DNA of 64,000 nt from Methylotenera_A sp044222005 (GTDB lineage Bacteria > Pseudomonadota > Gammaproteobacteria > Burkholderiales > Methylophilaceae), in contig JBGANY010000008.1 of the NCBI GenBank assembly GCA_044222005.1, positions 1-64,000 on the forward strand, written 5' to 3'. Below, in pieces: positions 9,428-17,644 of this stretch. The notes beneath the pieces were generated by a model. It was given only the letters and a program-made list of their open reading frames with translations. It was not told where the DNA came from and did not search any database. The translations under genes were made by a program, and so were the position numbers. Each line of letters begins with the position of its first letter. Positions within the stretch are counted from its first letter, which is position 1.

Positions 9428-10399
9428 ATGAAAATTAAAACGTATTTTGTTTTGCTTTGTTGCGCACTTTTAGTCGCTTGTGGCGGAACGCGCGCTGTTA
9501 AGCCCACACCCGCCCCGCCCGACATTGCCAGCAAACCTGCTACGACCAAACCAGGCGGGTACTATCTGGACGATGGCCCTGGCGACAATCCGCCCAGCGA
9601 TATTGACAGCATTCCCAATGCCGTCCCCAAAAAAGAACCTTTATTGGAGCGCTCCAACAAACCTTATAAAGCGCTTGGTGAGGTTTATACGCCCATGACC
9701 AGCTATCAGCCTTACAAGCAGGTTGGGGTTGCTTCCTGGTATGGCAAACGCTATCACGGTAAAAACACTTCCAGTGGCGAGGTGTACGATATGTACAGCA
9801 TGTCGGCGGCGCATCCCACGCTGCCGTTGCCCAGCTACGTCAAGGTTACCAATCCGGCCAATGGCCGCTTTGTGGTTGTGCGTGTGAACGACCGGGGGCC
9901 TTTCAAAAACGACCGCATCATTGACCTGTCTTATGCGGCGGCCTACAAGCTGCGCTTCTCAGCGCAAGGCAGCACGGTGGTGCAAGTGGAGGCCATTGAT
10001 GCGAACAATACCTCTCCAGGCTACGTGGCCAGCTATGCACAGACTGTTAACACTGCGCCCGTAGCAGCAACGACATCTGTTGCTGCAGCCACACCTGCTT
10101 CAACACAAACGGTTACTATGAAATCAGCCAACCCACCAGCAACCAATAATAACGCTAACATGCAAGCGACTGGATACTTTGTACAAGCCGGTGCGTTCAA
10201 GAACGAAACTAATGCAGAATTACTGGTAAAAAAAATCCAGAGCCTGGATATTGAGCAAAATGCCGGCATCAACAAAGTGTATAATAACGGCCTGTACCGC
10301 TTAAAGCTTGGTCCTTACGAGAACAAGCAAGAGGCCGATAAAGTTGCCGCGAGTATTCGCAGACAACTCAATATATCCACAATCACGACCAATCAATAA
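9428..10399 (+). CDS. rlpA: Septal ring lytic transglycosylase RlpA family lipoprotein with SPOR domain
   Basis: RlpA cleaves denuded glycan strands at the division site. The 323-residue protein begins with a lipoprotein signal ending in the lipobox LLVAC (about residues 14-18). A proline-rich linker follows, then the double-psi beta-barrel catalytic domain (about 98-190) with GVASWYGKRYHG and the RVNDRGPF motif. A Thr/Ala-rich linker leads to a C-terminal SPOR domain (about 246-320) that binds denuded peptidoglycan. It continues the wall cluster between rodA and dacC, as in many betaproteobacteria. Confidence 0.95.
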   Translation: MKIKTYFVLLCCALLVACGGTRAVKPTPAPPDIASKPATTKPGGYYLDDGPGDNPPSDIDSIPNAVPKKEPLLERSNKPYKALGEVYTPMTSYQPYKQVGVASWYGKRYHGKNTSSGEVYDMYSMSAAHPTLPLPSYVKVTNPANGRFVVVRVNDRGPFKNDRIIDLSYAAAYKLRFSAQGSTVVQVEAIDANNTSPGYVASYAQTVNTAPVAATTSVAAATPASTQTVTMKSANPPATNNNANMQATGYFVQAGAFKNETNAELLVKKIQSLDIEQNAGINKVYNNGLYRLKLGPYENKQEADKVAASIRRQLNISTITTNQ

Positions 10400-10414
10400 C
10401 TTACTATTCAACTT

Positions 10415-11554
10415 ATGCGCTTATCTTTTAGTATTTCATCGTTTATTTCCTTATTCATGTTGCCATTGCTTGGATTGGCCGCACAAATTGCACCACCGCC
10501 TGCTTTAGCGGTTAAAGCCTATTTATTACGAGATTTTAATAGCGGCAACATCATTACCTCCTATCAAAAAGATGAACGCGTCGAGCCTGCGTCCCTCACC
10601 AAGATCATGACCGCTTACCTCACATTCGACGCGATTAAGCATGGGCATTTAAAACTCGATCAAACGCTGCCAGTAAGCGAAAAAGCCTGGAAAATAGAAG
10701 GCTCAAAAATGTTTATTGAGCCGAACAAGCCTGTCACCGTAGACGAGCTCTTGCATGGCATGATTATTCAATCTGGCAACGATGCATCAGTAACATTAGC
10801 AATTGGTGTGGCAGGGTCAGAAGAACAGTTTGCTGAAATGATGAACAAGCAGGCTGCAAAATTGGGCATGAGAAATACGCATTACATGAATGCCACTGGC
10901 TTGCCGGATCAAAACCACTATACCACCGCCGATGATTTAGCCATATTGGCCAACGCATTAATCCGCGATTTCCCACAGGAATACCAGCGGCTATATTCGG
11001 TAAAAGAATACACCTACAACAAAATTACGCAGCCAAACCGCAACCGCTTGCTATGGCAGGATGCCAGCGTAGACGGCATGAAAACCGGGCATACCAATAC
11101 CGCGGGCTATTGCCTGATCGCTTCTTCAAAACGTGACCACTCACGCTTGATTTCCGTGGTATTAGGTGCGACTTCGGAAGCCATGCGCGCGACTGAAAGC
11201 CAAAAACTGCTCAATTACGGCTTTCAGTTTTACGAATCGACTTTAGTCTATAAACAGGCGCAGACCATCAATACTTTGCGTGTTTACAAAGGTCAAAACA
11301 AAGCGGTGGCAGGCACGGTTACTAAGGATTTTTATTTAACGCTGCCTAAAGGTGACTATGCGCGTGTGAAAGCCAGCATGATCAGCCAGCAGCCCTTAAT
11401 TGCCCCCATCAAAGCCGGGCAGGAGATTGGAAAAATAAGATTCACACTGGATGGAAAAACCATTAACGAACAAAAACTGGTAGCCGCTACTGCAGTGGAT
11501 GAAGCAGGCTTTTTTGGCAGAATACCTGATAGCATTAGATTACTTGTTCAATAG
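10415..11554 (+). CDS. dacC: D-alanyl-D-alanine carboxypeptidase (PBP5/6 family)
   Basis: This low-molecular-weight penicillin-binding protein trims the terminal D-Ala of pentapeptide stems in the periplasm. The 379 residues show a signal peptide (about 1-22). The peptidase S11 domain has Ser60-Leu-Thr-Lys63, the SGNDAS motif (about 123-128) and the KTG triad in DGMKTGHT (about 224). A C-terminal beta domain ends in an amphipathic helix that anchors the protein to the membrane. dacC versus dacA cannot be settled from sequence alone. Confidence 0.94.
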   Translation: MRLSFSISSFISLFMLPLLGLAAQIAPPPALAVKAYLLRDFNSGNIITSYQKDERVEPASLTKIMTAYLTFDAIKHGHLKLDQTLPVSEKAWKIEGSKMFIEPNKPVTVDELLHGMIIQSGNDASVTLAIGVAGSEEQFAEMMNKQAAKLGMRNTHYMNATGLPDQNHYTTADDLAILANALIRDFPQEYQRLYSVKEYTYNKITQPNRNRLLWQDASVDGMKTGHTNTAGYCLIASSKRDHSRLISVVLGATSEAMRATESQKLLNYGFQFYESTLVYKQAQTINTLRVYKGQNKAVAGTVTKDFYLTLPKGDYARVKASMISQQPLIAPIKAGQEIGKIRFTLDGKTINEQKLVAATAVDEAGFFGRIPDSIRLLVQ

Positions 11555-11561
11555 AACTGAC

Positions 11562-11858
11562 ATGTCCACAGACAAAAAAACCAATGAAAACGCAGTGCCC
11601 CAGGAATCCTTAATCGAGTTTCCCTGCGATTTTCCCATTAAGGTCATGGGGGAAACGCATGCAGATTTCGCTAACGAAATGATTAAAACCATTCAGGCAC
11701 TGAACCCAGGTTTTAATGCTGCCCAGATTGAAATGCGCGGCAGCTCTGGTGGAAAATATATCAGCCTGACTTGCACCGTCTACGTGACATCCAGGCCACA
11801 ACTGGATGACATCTACCGCGCTTTGACCCGCCATAGCATGGTAAAAGTCGTGCTTTAA
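11562..11858 (+). CDS. ybeD: YbeD/DUF493 family protein
   Basis: This small cytosolic protein has a ferredoxin-like, ACT-domain-resembling fold; its precise role is not firmly established. The ATG at 11562 gives 98 residues. An in-frame start further upstream would overlap dacC and is unlikely. The family core is visible in IEFPCDFPIKVMGE and the C-terminal RHSMVKVVL. It sits between dacC and lipB, the order found in many proteobacteria, and was historically suspected of a link to lipoate metabolism on that basis only. Confidence 0.92.
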   Translation: MSTDKKTNENAVPQESLIEFPCDFPIKVMGETHADFANEMIKTIQALNPGFNAAQIEMRGSSGGKYISLTCTVYVTSRPQLDDIYRALTRHSMVKVVL

Positions 11859-11868
11859 CAGTTTAGCC

Positions 11869-12480
11869 ATGGCAGTCATTAGCCGGGATCTTGGCCGCAC
11901 TGATTACCAAAACACGCTGCAGGCCATGCAGGCGTTCACCGCCAGCCGCGCTCGCGCTCCTCAAACTCCTGATGAACTGTGGCTTACAGAGCACGATGCG
12001 GTTTATACGCTCGGTTTAAACCGCAGGGACATACGTTTCCCGAAAAACAATATCCCGGTCGTATTGGTAGATAGAGGCGGTAAAATTACTTACCACGGCC
12101 CGGGCCAGGCTGTTATTTATTTACTCATCGATTTAAAACGCCGCAAGTTGAATGTGCGTCAGCTCGTCAATATCATGGAAACGAGTATCATTGAGCTATT
12201 AGCTCAATATCAAATCAATGCTGTCACAAAAAAAGACGCGCCGGGAGTCTATATTGACGGTAAAAAAATCGCCTCGCTTGGTTTGCGTCTAAAAAATAAT
12301 TGCTGTTATCATGGGCTGAGTTTGAATATAGACATGGACTTATCCCCATTCGAAGCCATAGATCCTTGCGGCTATGCTGGCCTGCAAATGACGCAGACCA
12401 AAGACTTCGGCATCCCCCAAACCGCACAGGAACTAGGCAAACAATTGCTGCAAAAATTATCAGAAAATTTGAATCAATGA
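11869..12480 (+). CDS. lipB: Octanoyl-[acyl carrier protein]:protein octanoyltransferase
   Basis: LipB moves octanoate from acyl carrier protein to the lipoyl domains of 2-oxoacid dehydrogenases and the glycine cleavage H protein. The 203 residues include the TYHGPGQAV motif (about 78-86), the Lys in KKIASLGLR and the catalytic Cys167 in IDPCGYAGL. Its stop overlaps the lipA start (ATGA), the usual sign of coupled translation in a lipB-lipA operon. Confidence 0.96.
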   Translation: MAVISRDLGRTDYQNTLQAMQAFTASRARAPQTPDELWLTEHDAVYTLGLNRRDIRFPKNNIPVVLVDRGGKITYHGPGQAVIYLLIDLKRRKLNVRQLVNIMETSIIELLAQYQINAVTKKDAPGVYIDGKKIASLGLRLKNNCCYHGLSLNIDMDLSPFEAIDPCGYAGLQMTQTKDFGIPQTAQELGKQLLQKLSENLNQ

Positions 12481-13427
12481 CCGAACCAACCTTAAAGAAA
12501 GTCGCAGGCGTCAAACAGATTGACGCAGAGAAAACTGCGCGTATCCCCATCAAAATCGTTCCGCAGCCTGTGCTGCGCAAACCGGAATGGATACGCATGA
12601 AAGCGCCGGATTCGGCGCGCTTTCAGGAGATTAAACGCGTATTGCGCGAAAATAAGCTGCACACCGTGTGTGAAGAAGCGAGCTGCCCCAATATCGGCGA
12701 GTGCTTCAGCGGCGGCACCGCCACTTTCATGATTCTGGGTGATATTTGCACCCGCCGTTGTCCGTTTTGCGATGTGGCGCACGGCAAGCCGTTGCCGCCG
12801 GACTCTGCAGAACCTGAAAATTTGGCGCGTACCATCGCACAAATGCAGCTTAAATACGTGGTCATTACCAGTGTCGACCGTGACGACTTAAAAGACGGCG
12901 GAGCGCAGCATTTTGTCGATTGCATTCACGCCGTGCGTGAACAATCGCCCGGCATCAAAATTGAAATTCTAGTGCCAGATTTCCGTGGCCGGCTAGATGT
13001 CGCGCTGGAAATTCTTCGCAAAGCGCCACCCGATGTGATGAACCACAATCTTGAAACCGTGCCGCGGCTGTATAAGCAGGCGCGCCCCGGGTCGGATTAC
13101 CAGAACTCGCTCAATTTGCTTAAAAGCTTTAACCAGATGTACCCGCATATTCCCACGAAATCTGGCCTCATGCTGGGTTTGGGCGAAACTGATGACGAGA
13201 TTTTACAGGTCATGCAAGATTTGCGCGCGCATCATGTCAGCATGCTCACGCTAGGCCAATATCTGCAACCCAGCGTGCATCATTTGCCGGTGATGCGCTA
13301 TGTCGAACCTGCCATTTTTGATGCGTTAAAACAAAAAGCCGACGCGATGGGCTTTAATAATGCCGCCAGCGGCCCCATGGTAAGAAGTAGCTATCATGCA
13401 GATTTGCAAGCGCATCAATTAACATAG
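12477..13427 (+). CDS. lipA: Lipoyl synthase (radical SAM)
   Basis: LipA inserts two sulfurs into the protein-bound octanoyl chain to give lipoyl. The ATG at 12477 overlaps the lipB stop and gives 316 residues; the longer open frame upstream is only read-through of lipB. Both iron-sulfur cluster sites are visible: the auxiliary cluster cysteines in CEEASCPNIGEC and the radical-SAM CxxxCxxC in CTRRCPFC. A C-terminal conserved serine in MVRSSYHA supplies the final auxiliary ligand. Confidence 0.97.
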   Translation: MTEPTLKKVAGVKQIDAEKTARIPIKIVPQPVLRKPEWIRMKAPDSARFQEIKRVLRENKLHTVCEEASCPNIGECFSGGTATFMILGDICTRRCPFCDVAHGKPLPPDSAEPENLARTIAQMQLKYVVITSVDRDDLKDGGAQHFVDCIHAVREQSPGIKIEILVPDFRGRLDVALEILRKAPPDVMNHNLETVPRLYKQARPGSDYQNSLNLLKSFNQMYPHIPTKSGLMLGLGETDDEILQVMQDLRAHHVSMLTLGQYLQPSVHHLPVMRYVEPAIFDALKQKADAMGFNNAASGPMVRSSYHADLQAHQLT

Positions 13428-13436
13428 AAAGACAAC

Positions 13437-14732
13437 ATGGTTCCACATTTAACCACCGCACTGAACGGCCCGCTGCTTAGCCTGGAAAAGCGCATGCTGG
13501 AAGCGATGCCGATGATTGAACACTGGTTCCGCACCCAGTGGCTGGAATACGCCTCGCCATTTTATGCCAGTGTTGATTTACGCAATTCCGGCTTTAAACT
13601 TGCCCCGGTCGATACCAATTTGTTTCCCGGTGGCTTTAACAACCTTAACCCGGAATTTTTACCATTAAGCGTACAAGCGGCGATGGTGGCCATTGAAAAA
13701 ATCTGTCCTGAGGCACATCGCCTACTCATCATCCCCGAAAATCATACGCGCAATACTTACTATCTACGCAATGTGGTTGAGCTGGTCAATATCATGAAAG
13801 CGGCAGGTCTGGATGTGCGTGTTGGCAGCATTTCACCCGAAATTACCCAGCCTACCACGCTGGAAACACACGATGGGCATAGCCTGTTACTTGAGCCTGT
13901 AGTACGCGTTGGCAATCGCATCAAGCTCATTAACAAAACGCTTGGCGACTTTGACAGCTGCGCGATTTTACTGAATAACGACCTTTCAGCTGGTATTCCG
14001 GATATTCTTAAAAATCTTGAGCAAAATCTAATTCCGCCGCTGCATGCCGGCTGGAGCACGCGCCGCAAGTCGCAGCATTTTGCTGCCTATAACCGTGTAG
14101 TTGCCGATTTTGCCAAGCTGCTGGAAATTGATGAATGGCTGCTCAACCCGTACTTTGAAACCTGCGGTGAAATCGATTTTCACGCACGCACTGGCGAAGA
14201 ATGTCTGGTCTTAAAAGTTGAACAATTGCTGGCAAAAATCAAGGCCAAATATGCAGAGTATGGCGTTACACAAGACCCGTTTGTGATTGTCAAAGCCGAT
14301 GCCGGCACCTACGGCATGGGTATCATGACGGTAAAATCTCCAGACGATGTACTTGACTTAAACCGCAAGGCGCGCAATAAAATGTCGGTGGTAAAAGAGG
14401 GTTTACAAGTCACTGAGGTGATTATTCAAGAGGGTGTGTATACCTTTGAGAGCATCAATGAGGCGGTTGCCGAACCAGTGGTGTACATGATGGATCACTT
14501 TGTGATTGGCGGTTTTTACCGCGTGCACACAGGGCGCGGCGTGGATGAGAACCTCAACGCGCCGGGCTCGCACTTTGTGCCATTGGCGTTTGAAAAGCCC
14601 TGTACTTTGCCAGATTGCGCTGACGCGCCGGACACAGCGCCAAACCGTTTTTATGCTTACGGCGTGGTTGCCCGCCTGGCCTTGCTTGCGGCAGCCATTG
14701 AACTGCAGGAAAATGATCCGCTAAATCAATAA
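13437..14732 (+). CDS. gshA: Glutamate-cysteine ligase, ferrooxidans/proteobacterial type
   Basis: The enzyme joins glutamate and cysteine to form gamma-glutamylcysteine, the first step of glutathione synthesis. At 431 residues it belongs to the family first described in Acidithiobacillus ferrooxidans, unrelated in outline to E. coli GshA. Visible family segments are FNNLNPEFLP near residue 67, VKADAGTYGMGIM (about 282-294) and the GGFYRVH region near 356. It is followed six bases later by gshB, so both steps are co-transcribed. Glutathione also serves formaldehyde detoxification in many methylotrophs. Confidence 0.93.
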   Translation: MVPHLTTALNGPLLSLEKRMLEAMPMIEHWFRTQWLEYASPFYASVDLRNSGFKLAPVDTNLFPGGFNNLNPEFLPLSVQAAMVAIEKICPEAHRLLIIPENHTRNTYYLRNVVELVNIMKAAGLDVRVGSISPEITQPTTLETHDGHSLLLEPVVRVGNRIKLINKTLGDFDSCAILLNNDLSAGIPDILKNLEQNLIPPLHAGWSTRRKSQHFAAYNRVVADFAKLLEIDEWLLNPYFETCGEIDFHARTGEECLVLKVEQLLAKIKAKYAEYGVTQDPFVIVKADAGTYGMGIMTVKSPDDVLDLNRKARNKMSVVKEGLQVTEVIIQEGVYTFESINEAVAEPVVYMMDHFVIGGFYRVHTGRGVDENLNAPGSHFVPLAFEKPCTLPDCADAPDTAPNRFYAYGVVARLALLAAAIELQENDPLNQ

Positions 14733-14738
14733 CTATTT

Positions 14739-15671
14739 ATGAAACTACTGTTCATTCTCGACCCGCTGGAAAGTCTAAAAAGCCATAAAGACACCAGCCT
14801 GGCAATCATGCATGAGGCCAGTGGGCGGGGGCATGCCTTGTATGTGTGCGAGCAGCATGATATGTTTTTGCATAATGCATCGGTCAAAGTGAATGCCAAA
14901 AAGTTTCAATTTGCGAATACGGTAAATTGCTATGCGCTCAATGAACCTGAAGAGGTTTTACCTCAGCATTTTGACGCAATCCTGATGCGCAAAGACCCGC
15001 CGTTCGATAATGAATACTTGTACAGCACCTATTTACTCGAACTGGCCGTTCAGCAAGGCGCGCGCGTGATTAACAACCCCAGCGCGGTGCGTAGCTGGAA
15101 TGAGAAATTATCCATCGCCAAATTTCCGCAATTTGCGCCTGAGTTTTTAGTCACAAGCCGCAATGACTTAATCCGTGAATTCTTGGCCACGCATCAGGAT
15201 ATTGTTGTAAAACCACTCGATGGTATGGGCGGTAGCGGCGTATTCCGGCTGACGCAAGCTGATCCCAATATCGGCGTGATTCTGGAAACGATTACCAAGT
15301 TCGAAACGCAAACCGTCATGGCACAACGCTATTTGCCTGAAATCAAACAGGGCGATAAACGCATTATCGTGATCAATGGCGAGCCGCTACCTTATGCTTT
15401 AGCACGCATCCCCAAAGCGGGTGAAACGCGCGGCAACTTGGCTGCAGGCGGCACCGGCGTTACACAGCCGCTTACGCAGCGCGATTTGGAAATCGCCACA
15501 ACCATCGGCAAAACACTTAAACAGGAAGGCCTGTTTTTAGTGGGTCTTGACGTGATTGGCGAATATCTCACCGAAATCAACGTCACCAGCCCGACCGGCA
15601 TGGTAGAAATTGCCGCGCAAACCTCCTGCAACCCTGCGCAAGTTTTTATGCAAGCGCTAGAAGGAAGTTAG
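14739..15671 (+). CDS. gshB: Glutathione synthetase
   Basis: GshB adds glycine to gamma-glutamylcysteine with ATP. The 310-residue chain has the prokaryotic GshB N-domain (MKLLFILDPLESLKSHKDTS) and the ATP-grasp domain with VVKPLDGMGGSGVF (about 156-169), RIPKAGETRGNLAAGG (about 223-238) and the metal-binding EINVTSPTG (about 281-289). It lies directly behind gshA. Length and motifs match E. coli GshB closely. Confidence 0.97.
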   Translation: MKLLFILDPLESLKSHKDTSLAIMHEASGRGHALYVCEQHDMFLHNASVKVNAKKFQFANTVNCYALNEPEEVLPQHFDAILMRKDPPFDNEYLYSTYLLELAVQQGARVINNPSAVRSWNEKLSIAKFPQFAPEFLVTSRNDLIREFLATHQDIVVKPLDGMGGSGVFRLTQADPNIGVILETITKFETQTVMAQRYLPEIKQGDKRIIVINGEPLPYALARIPKAGETRGNLAAGGTGVTQPLTQRDLEIATTIGKTLKQEGLFLVGLDVIGEYLTEINVTSPTGMVEIAAQTSCNPAQVFMQALEGS

Positions 15672-15687
15672 AAATATAGTTACGCTT

Positions 15688-16731
15688 ATGCGCTTATTTC
15701 TCTTGTTCTTCCTTGGCTTCTTGCTGGCTGGCTGCACAAAACCAGAACCGCTCTACAACACCCAAAGCTATGTGTTTGGCACGCTGGTAGATATCACCAT
15801 TTATGGCGAATCAGAAGCAAAAGCGCAAACGCTTTCCAATGAGATTATCCGCAACTTTCAGTCGCTGCATAATCGCTTGCATCCCTGGCACCCAAGTGAG
15901 CTTAAGACACTAAACCAGACGTTTTCGCAAGGCAAAACGCCTGTCACCATTCAGCCGGATGTTGCAAAGATGATTACCGATGCAGCCAAGCTATCCATTC
16001 AATCTAAAGGTGCTTTCAACCCTGCTATTGGGGGGCTGATCGAAGCATGGGGGTTTCATCACGATGAATTTAAGCCGGTTGAAGTGGATGAAAATAAGCT
16101 GCGCAGCTTAGTGCAAGCCAACCCACAAATGTCGGATATCGTGATTCAAAATGGCACAGTGTTTAGCAACAACCCAAGCGTACAGCTTGATCTGGGCGGC
16201 TATGCCAAGGGCTATGCGCTGGATATTGCTTTAGCTTATTTACAAAAGCAAGGCGCAAAAAATGCACTTATTAACATCGGCGGTAACATTATTGCACTCG
16301 GCAAACATGGCGAAAAGCCCTGGCGCGTAGGCATCCAGCACCCGCGCAAACCTAATGCGATTGCCACACTGGATCTTGAAAGCGGCTGGGCGATCGGCAC
16401 CTCGGGTGATTATCAGCGCTACTTTGAGCTTGATGGTAAGCGTTACTGCCATGTTATTGACCCCGCTACCGGTTACCCGGTGCAAGGTGTAGAGTCGGTG
16501 ACCGTATTGATTCCACCGCAAAACAATGCCGGAACGTTGTCCGACGTGGCCTCCAAGCCCATTTTTATCGCCAAGCCAGAGACGCGTGCAGAAGCTGCCA
16601 AAGCAATGGGGGTAGAAAATTATCTTGTGATTGAATCTGCAGACAAGATTCTGGTGAGCAAGGCGATGTCAAAACGGATTACCTGGCTAGACAAGGAAGC
16701 TGCTAAACATGTTGCCAAAATTCAGCCATAA
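15688..16731 (+). CDS. apbE: FAD:protein FMN transferase, ApbE family lipoprotein
   Basis: ApbE-type enzymes attach FMN covalently to Thr/Ser in extracytoplasmic flavoproteins. The 347 residues begin with a lipoprotein signal ending in LLAGC (about 12-16), so the enzyme is probably anchored on the periplasmic side. The family motifs LDLGGYAKGYALD (about 168-180) and INIGGNIIALG (about 195-205) are present, as is the Mg-binding region HVIDPATGYPV. Its 3' end overlaps the NusG-domain-II gene by 23 bases. No FMN-binding (FMN_bind) target protein is encoded nearby. Confidence 0.93.
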   Translation: MRLFLLFFLGFLLAGCTKPEPLYNTQSYVFGTLVDITIYGESEAKAQTLSNEIIRNFQSLHNRLHPWHPSELKTLNQTFSQGKTPVTIQPDVAKMITDAAKLSIQSKGAFNPAIGGLIEAWGFHHDEFKPVEVDENKLRSLVQANPQMSDIVIQNGTVFSNNPSVQLDLGGYAKGYALDIALAYLQKQGAKNALINIGGNIIALGKHGEKPWRVGIQHPRKPNAIATLDLESGWAIGTSGDYQRYFELDGKRYCHVIDPATGYPVQGVESVTVLIPPQNNAGTLSDVASKPIFIAKPETRAEAAKAMGVENYLVIESADKILVSKAMSKRITWLDKEAAKHVAKIQP

Positions 16732-17089
16732 GCCTCTTATTGGCGACTGGCTGGTGATTTTTGCCAGCGTTGTGCTGGTTATTTTCATGTTCCAGCGATT
16801 CTGGGTGTTTGAACAGGCAAGTAATCTTAAAATCAGGCAAGGCAATCAAATTGTTGGCACATTCGATTTAGACCAGACGCGCGAGTTGCATATCAAAGGC
16901 CCGATTGGTGAATCCATTATTGTCATCAACCAGGGTAAAGTGCGCTTTAAACAATCGCCGTGTCACAACCAGTACTGTGTGCATCAAGGCTGGTTAAGCC
17001 GTGCAGGTCAAGTGGCCATTTGTTTGCCCAACCAGATCAGCCTGCAATTAATGGGTGCTAAAAGCAGCTATGACTCACTCAACTATTAA
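16709..17089 (+). CDS. Membrane-anchored NusG domain II protein
   Basis: The 126 residues hold one N-terminal membrane helix (about 13-31) and a small beta-rich extracytoplasmic domain of the NusG-domain-II type. Three cysteines lie in SPCHNQYCVHQGW and AICLPNQ, a pattern typical of this family. Its biochemical role is unknown. It overlaps apbE upstream and the Gx-type transporter gene downstream, so the three are almost certainly one operon. In other bacteria such genes occur beside flavin-dependent electron-transfer systems of the cell envelope. Confidence 0.85.
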   Translation: MLPKFSHKPLIGDWLVIFASVVLVIFMFQRFWVFEQASNLKIRQGNQIVGTFDLDQTRELHIKGPIGESIIVINQGKVRFKQSPCHNQYCVHQGWLSRAGQVAICLPNQISLQLMGAKSSYDSLNY

Positions 17090-17582
17090 TATTAGCACCA
17101 CGGCTGAAGATCACCACATCGCCAAACTCACCGCACTGGCGATTGGTTTGCATATGATTGAAGCCGTCATTCCGTCGCCATTGCCTGGCGTAAAACCGGG
17201 CATTGCCAATATTGTGACCTTATTTGTGCTATATGAATACGGCTTTGCCACAGCCGCCTGGGTAAGCCTGCTGCGCGTATTTGCCAGCAGTTTACTGCTT
17301 GGCCAGTTCTTATCGCCAACTTTTGTATTAAGCCTATCCGGCGCACTTCTGAGTCTGGCTGCCTTGTCTTTAGCGCAATATCTGCCAAAAAAGTACTTTA
17401 GTGCCATCACGCTCAGCATATTCGCGGCCTTTACGCATATTACCGGACAATTGATTGTGGTACGCTTATGGCTGATCCCGCATACGGGCGTTATTTATTT
17501 AATCCCCATCTTTGCACTTGCTGCCCTGGTTTTTGGGCTAATCAATGGCCTGATTACGGCTAAATTAATACAACAAAAATAA
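17070..17582 (+). CDS. Gx transporter family membrane protein (annotated elsewhere as heptaprenyl diphosphate synthase component I)
   Basis: This is a 170-residue integral membrane protein with about five or six helices and the family segment ALAIGLHMIEAVIPSPLPGVKPGIANI near the N-terminus. The fold resembles ECF-transporter S components. I chose the ATG at 17070; a GTG at 17055 would add five residues. It overlaps the NusG-domain-II gene by 20 bases. The old name referring to heptaprenyl diphosphate synthesis is unsupported here. A transport or electron-transfer scaffold role with ApbE is inferred from neighbours only. A terminator follows at once. Confidence 0.82.
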   Translation: MTHSTINISTTAEDHHIAKLTALAIGLHMIEAVIPSPLPGVKPGIANIVTLFVLYEYGFATAAWVSLLRVFASSLLLGQFLSPTFVLSLSGALLSLAALSLAQYLPKKYFSAITLSIFAAFTHITGQLIVVRLWLIPHTGVIYLIPIFALAALVFGLINGLITAKLIQQK

Positions 17583-17593
17583 TCATTGCAATT

Positions 17594-17632
17594 AAAAAAG
17601 CCACCGTAATATCAGTCACAGTGGCTTTTTTT
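17594..17632. terminator. Bidirectional rho-independent terminator
   Basis: An inverted repeat has arms AAAAAAGCCAC (17594-17604) and GTGGCTTTTTT (17621-17631) around a 16-base loop. The A-run and T-run on the two sides let it act in both directions. It lies between the convergent ends of the Gx-transporter gene and pilY1. Confidence 0.85.
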
Positions 17633-17644
17633 ACAACCTTGAAT

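Noticed and set aside
12300..12476. Longer start for lipA inside lipB
   Set aside because: The extra 59 residues are the lipB region read in another frame; the ATG at 12477 overlapping the lipB stop gives the normal LipA length.
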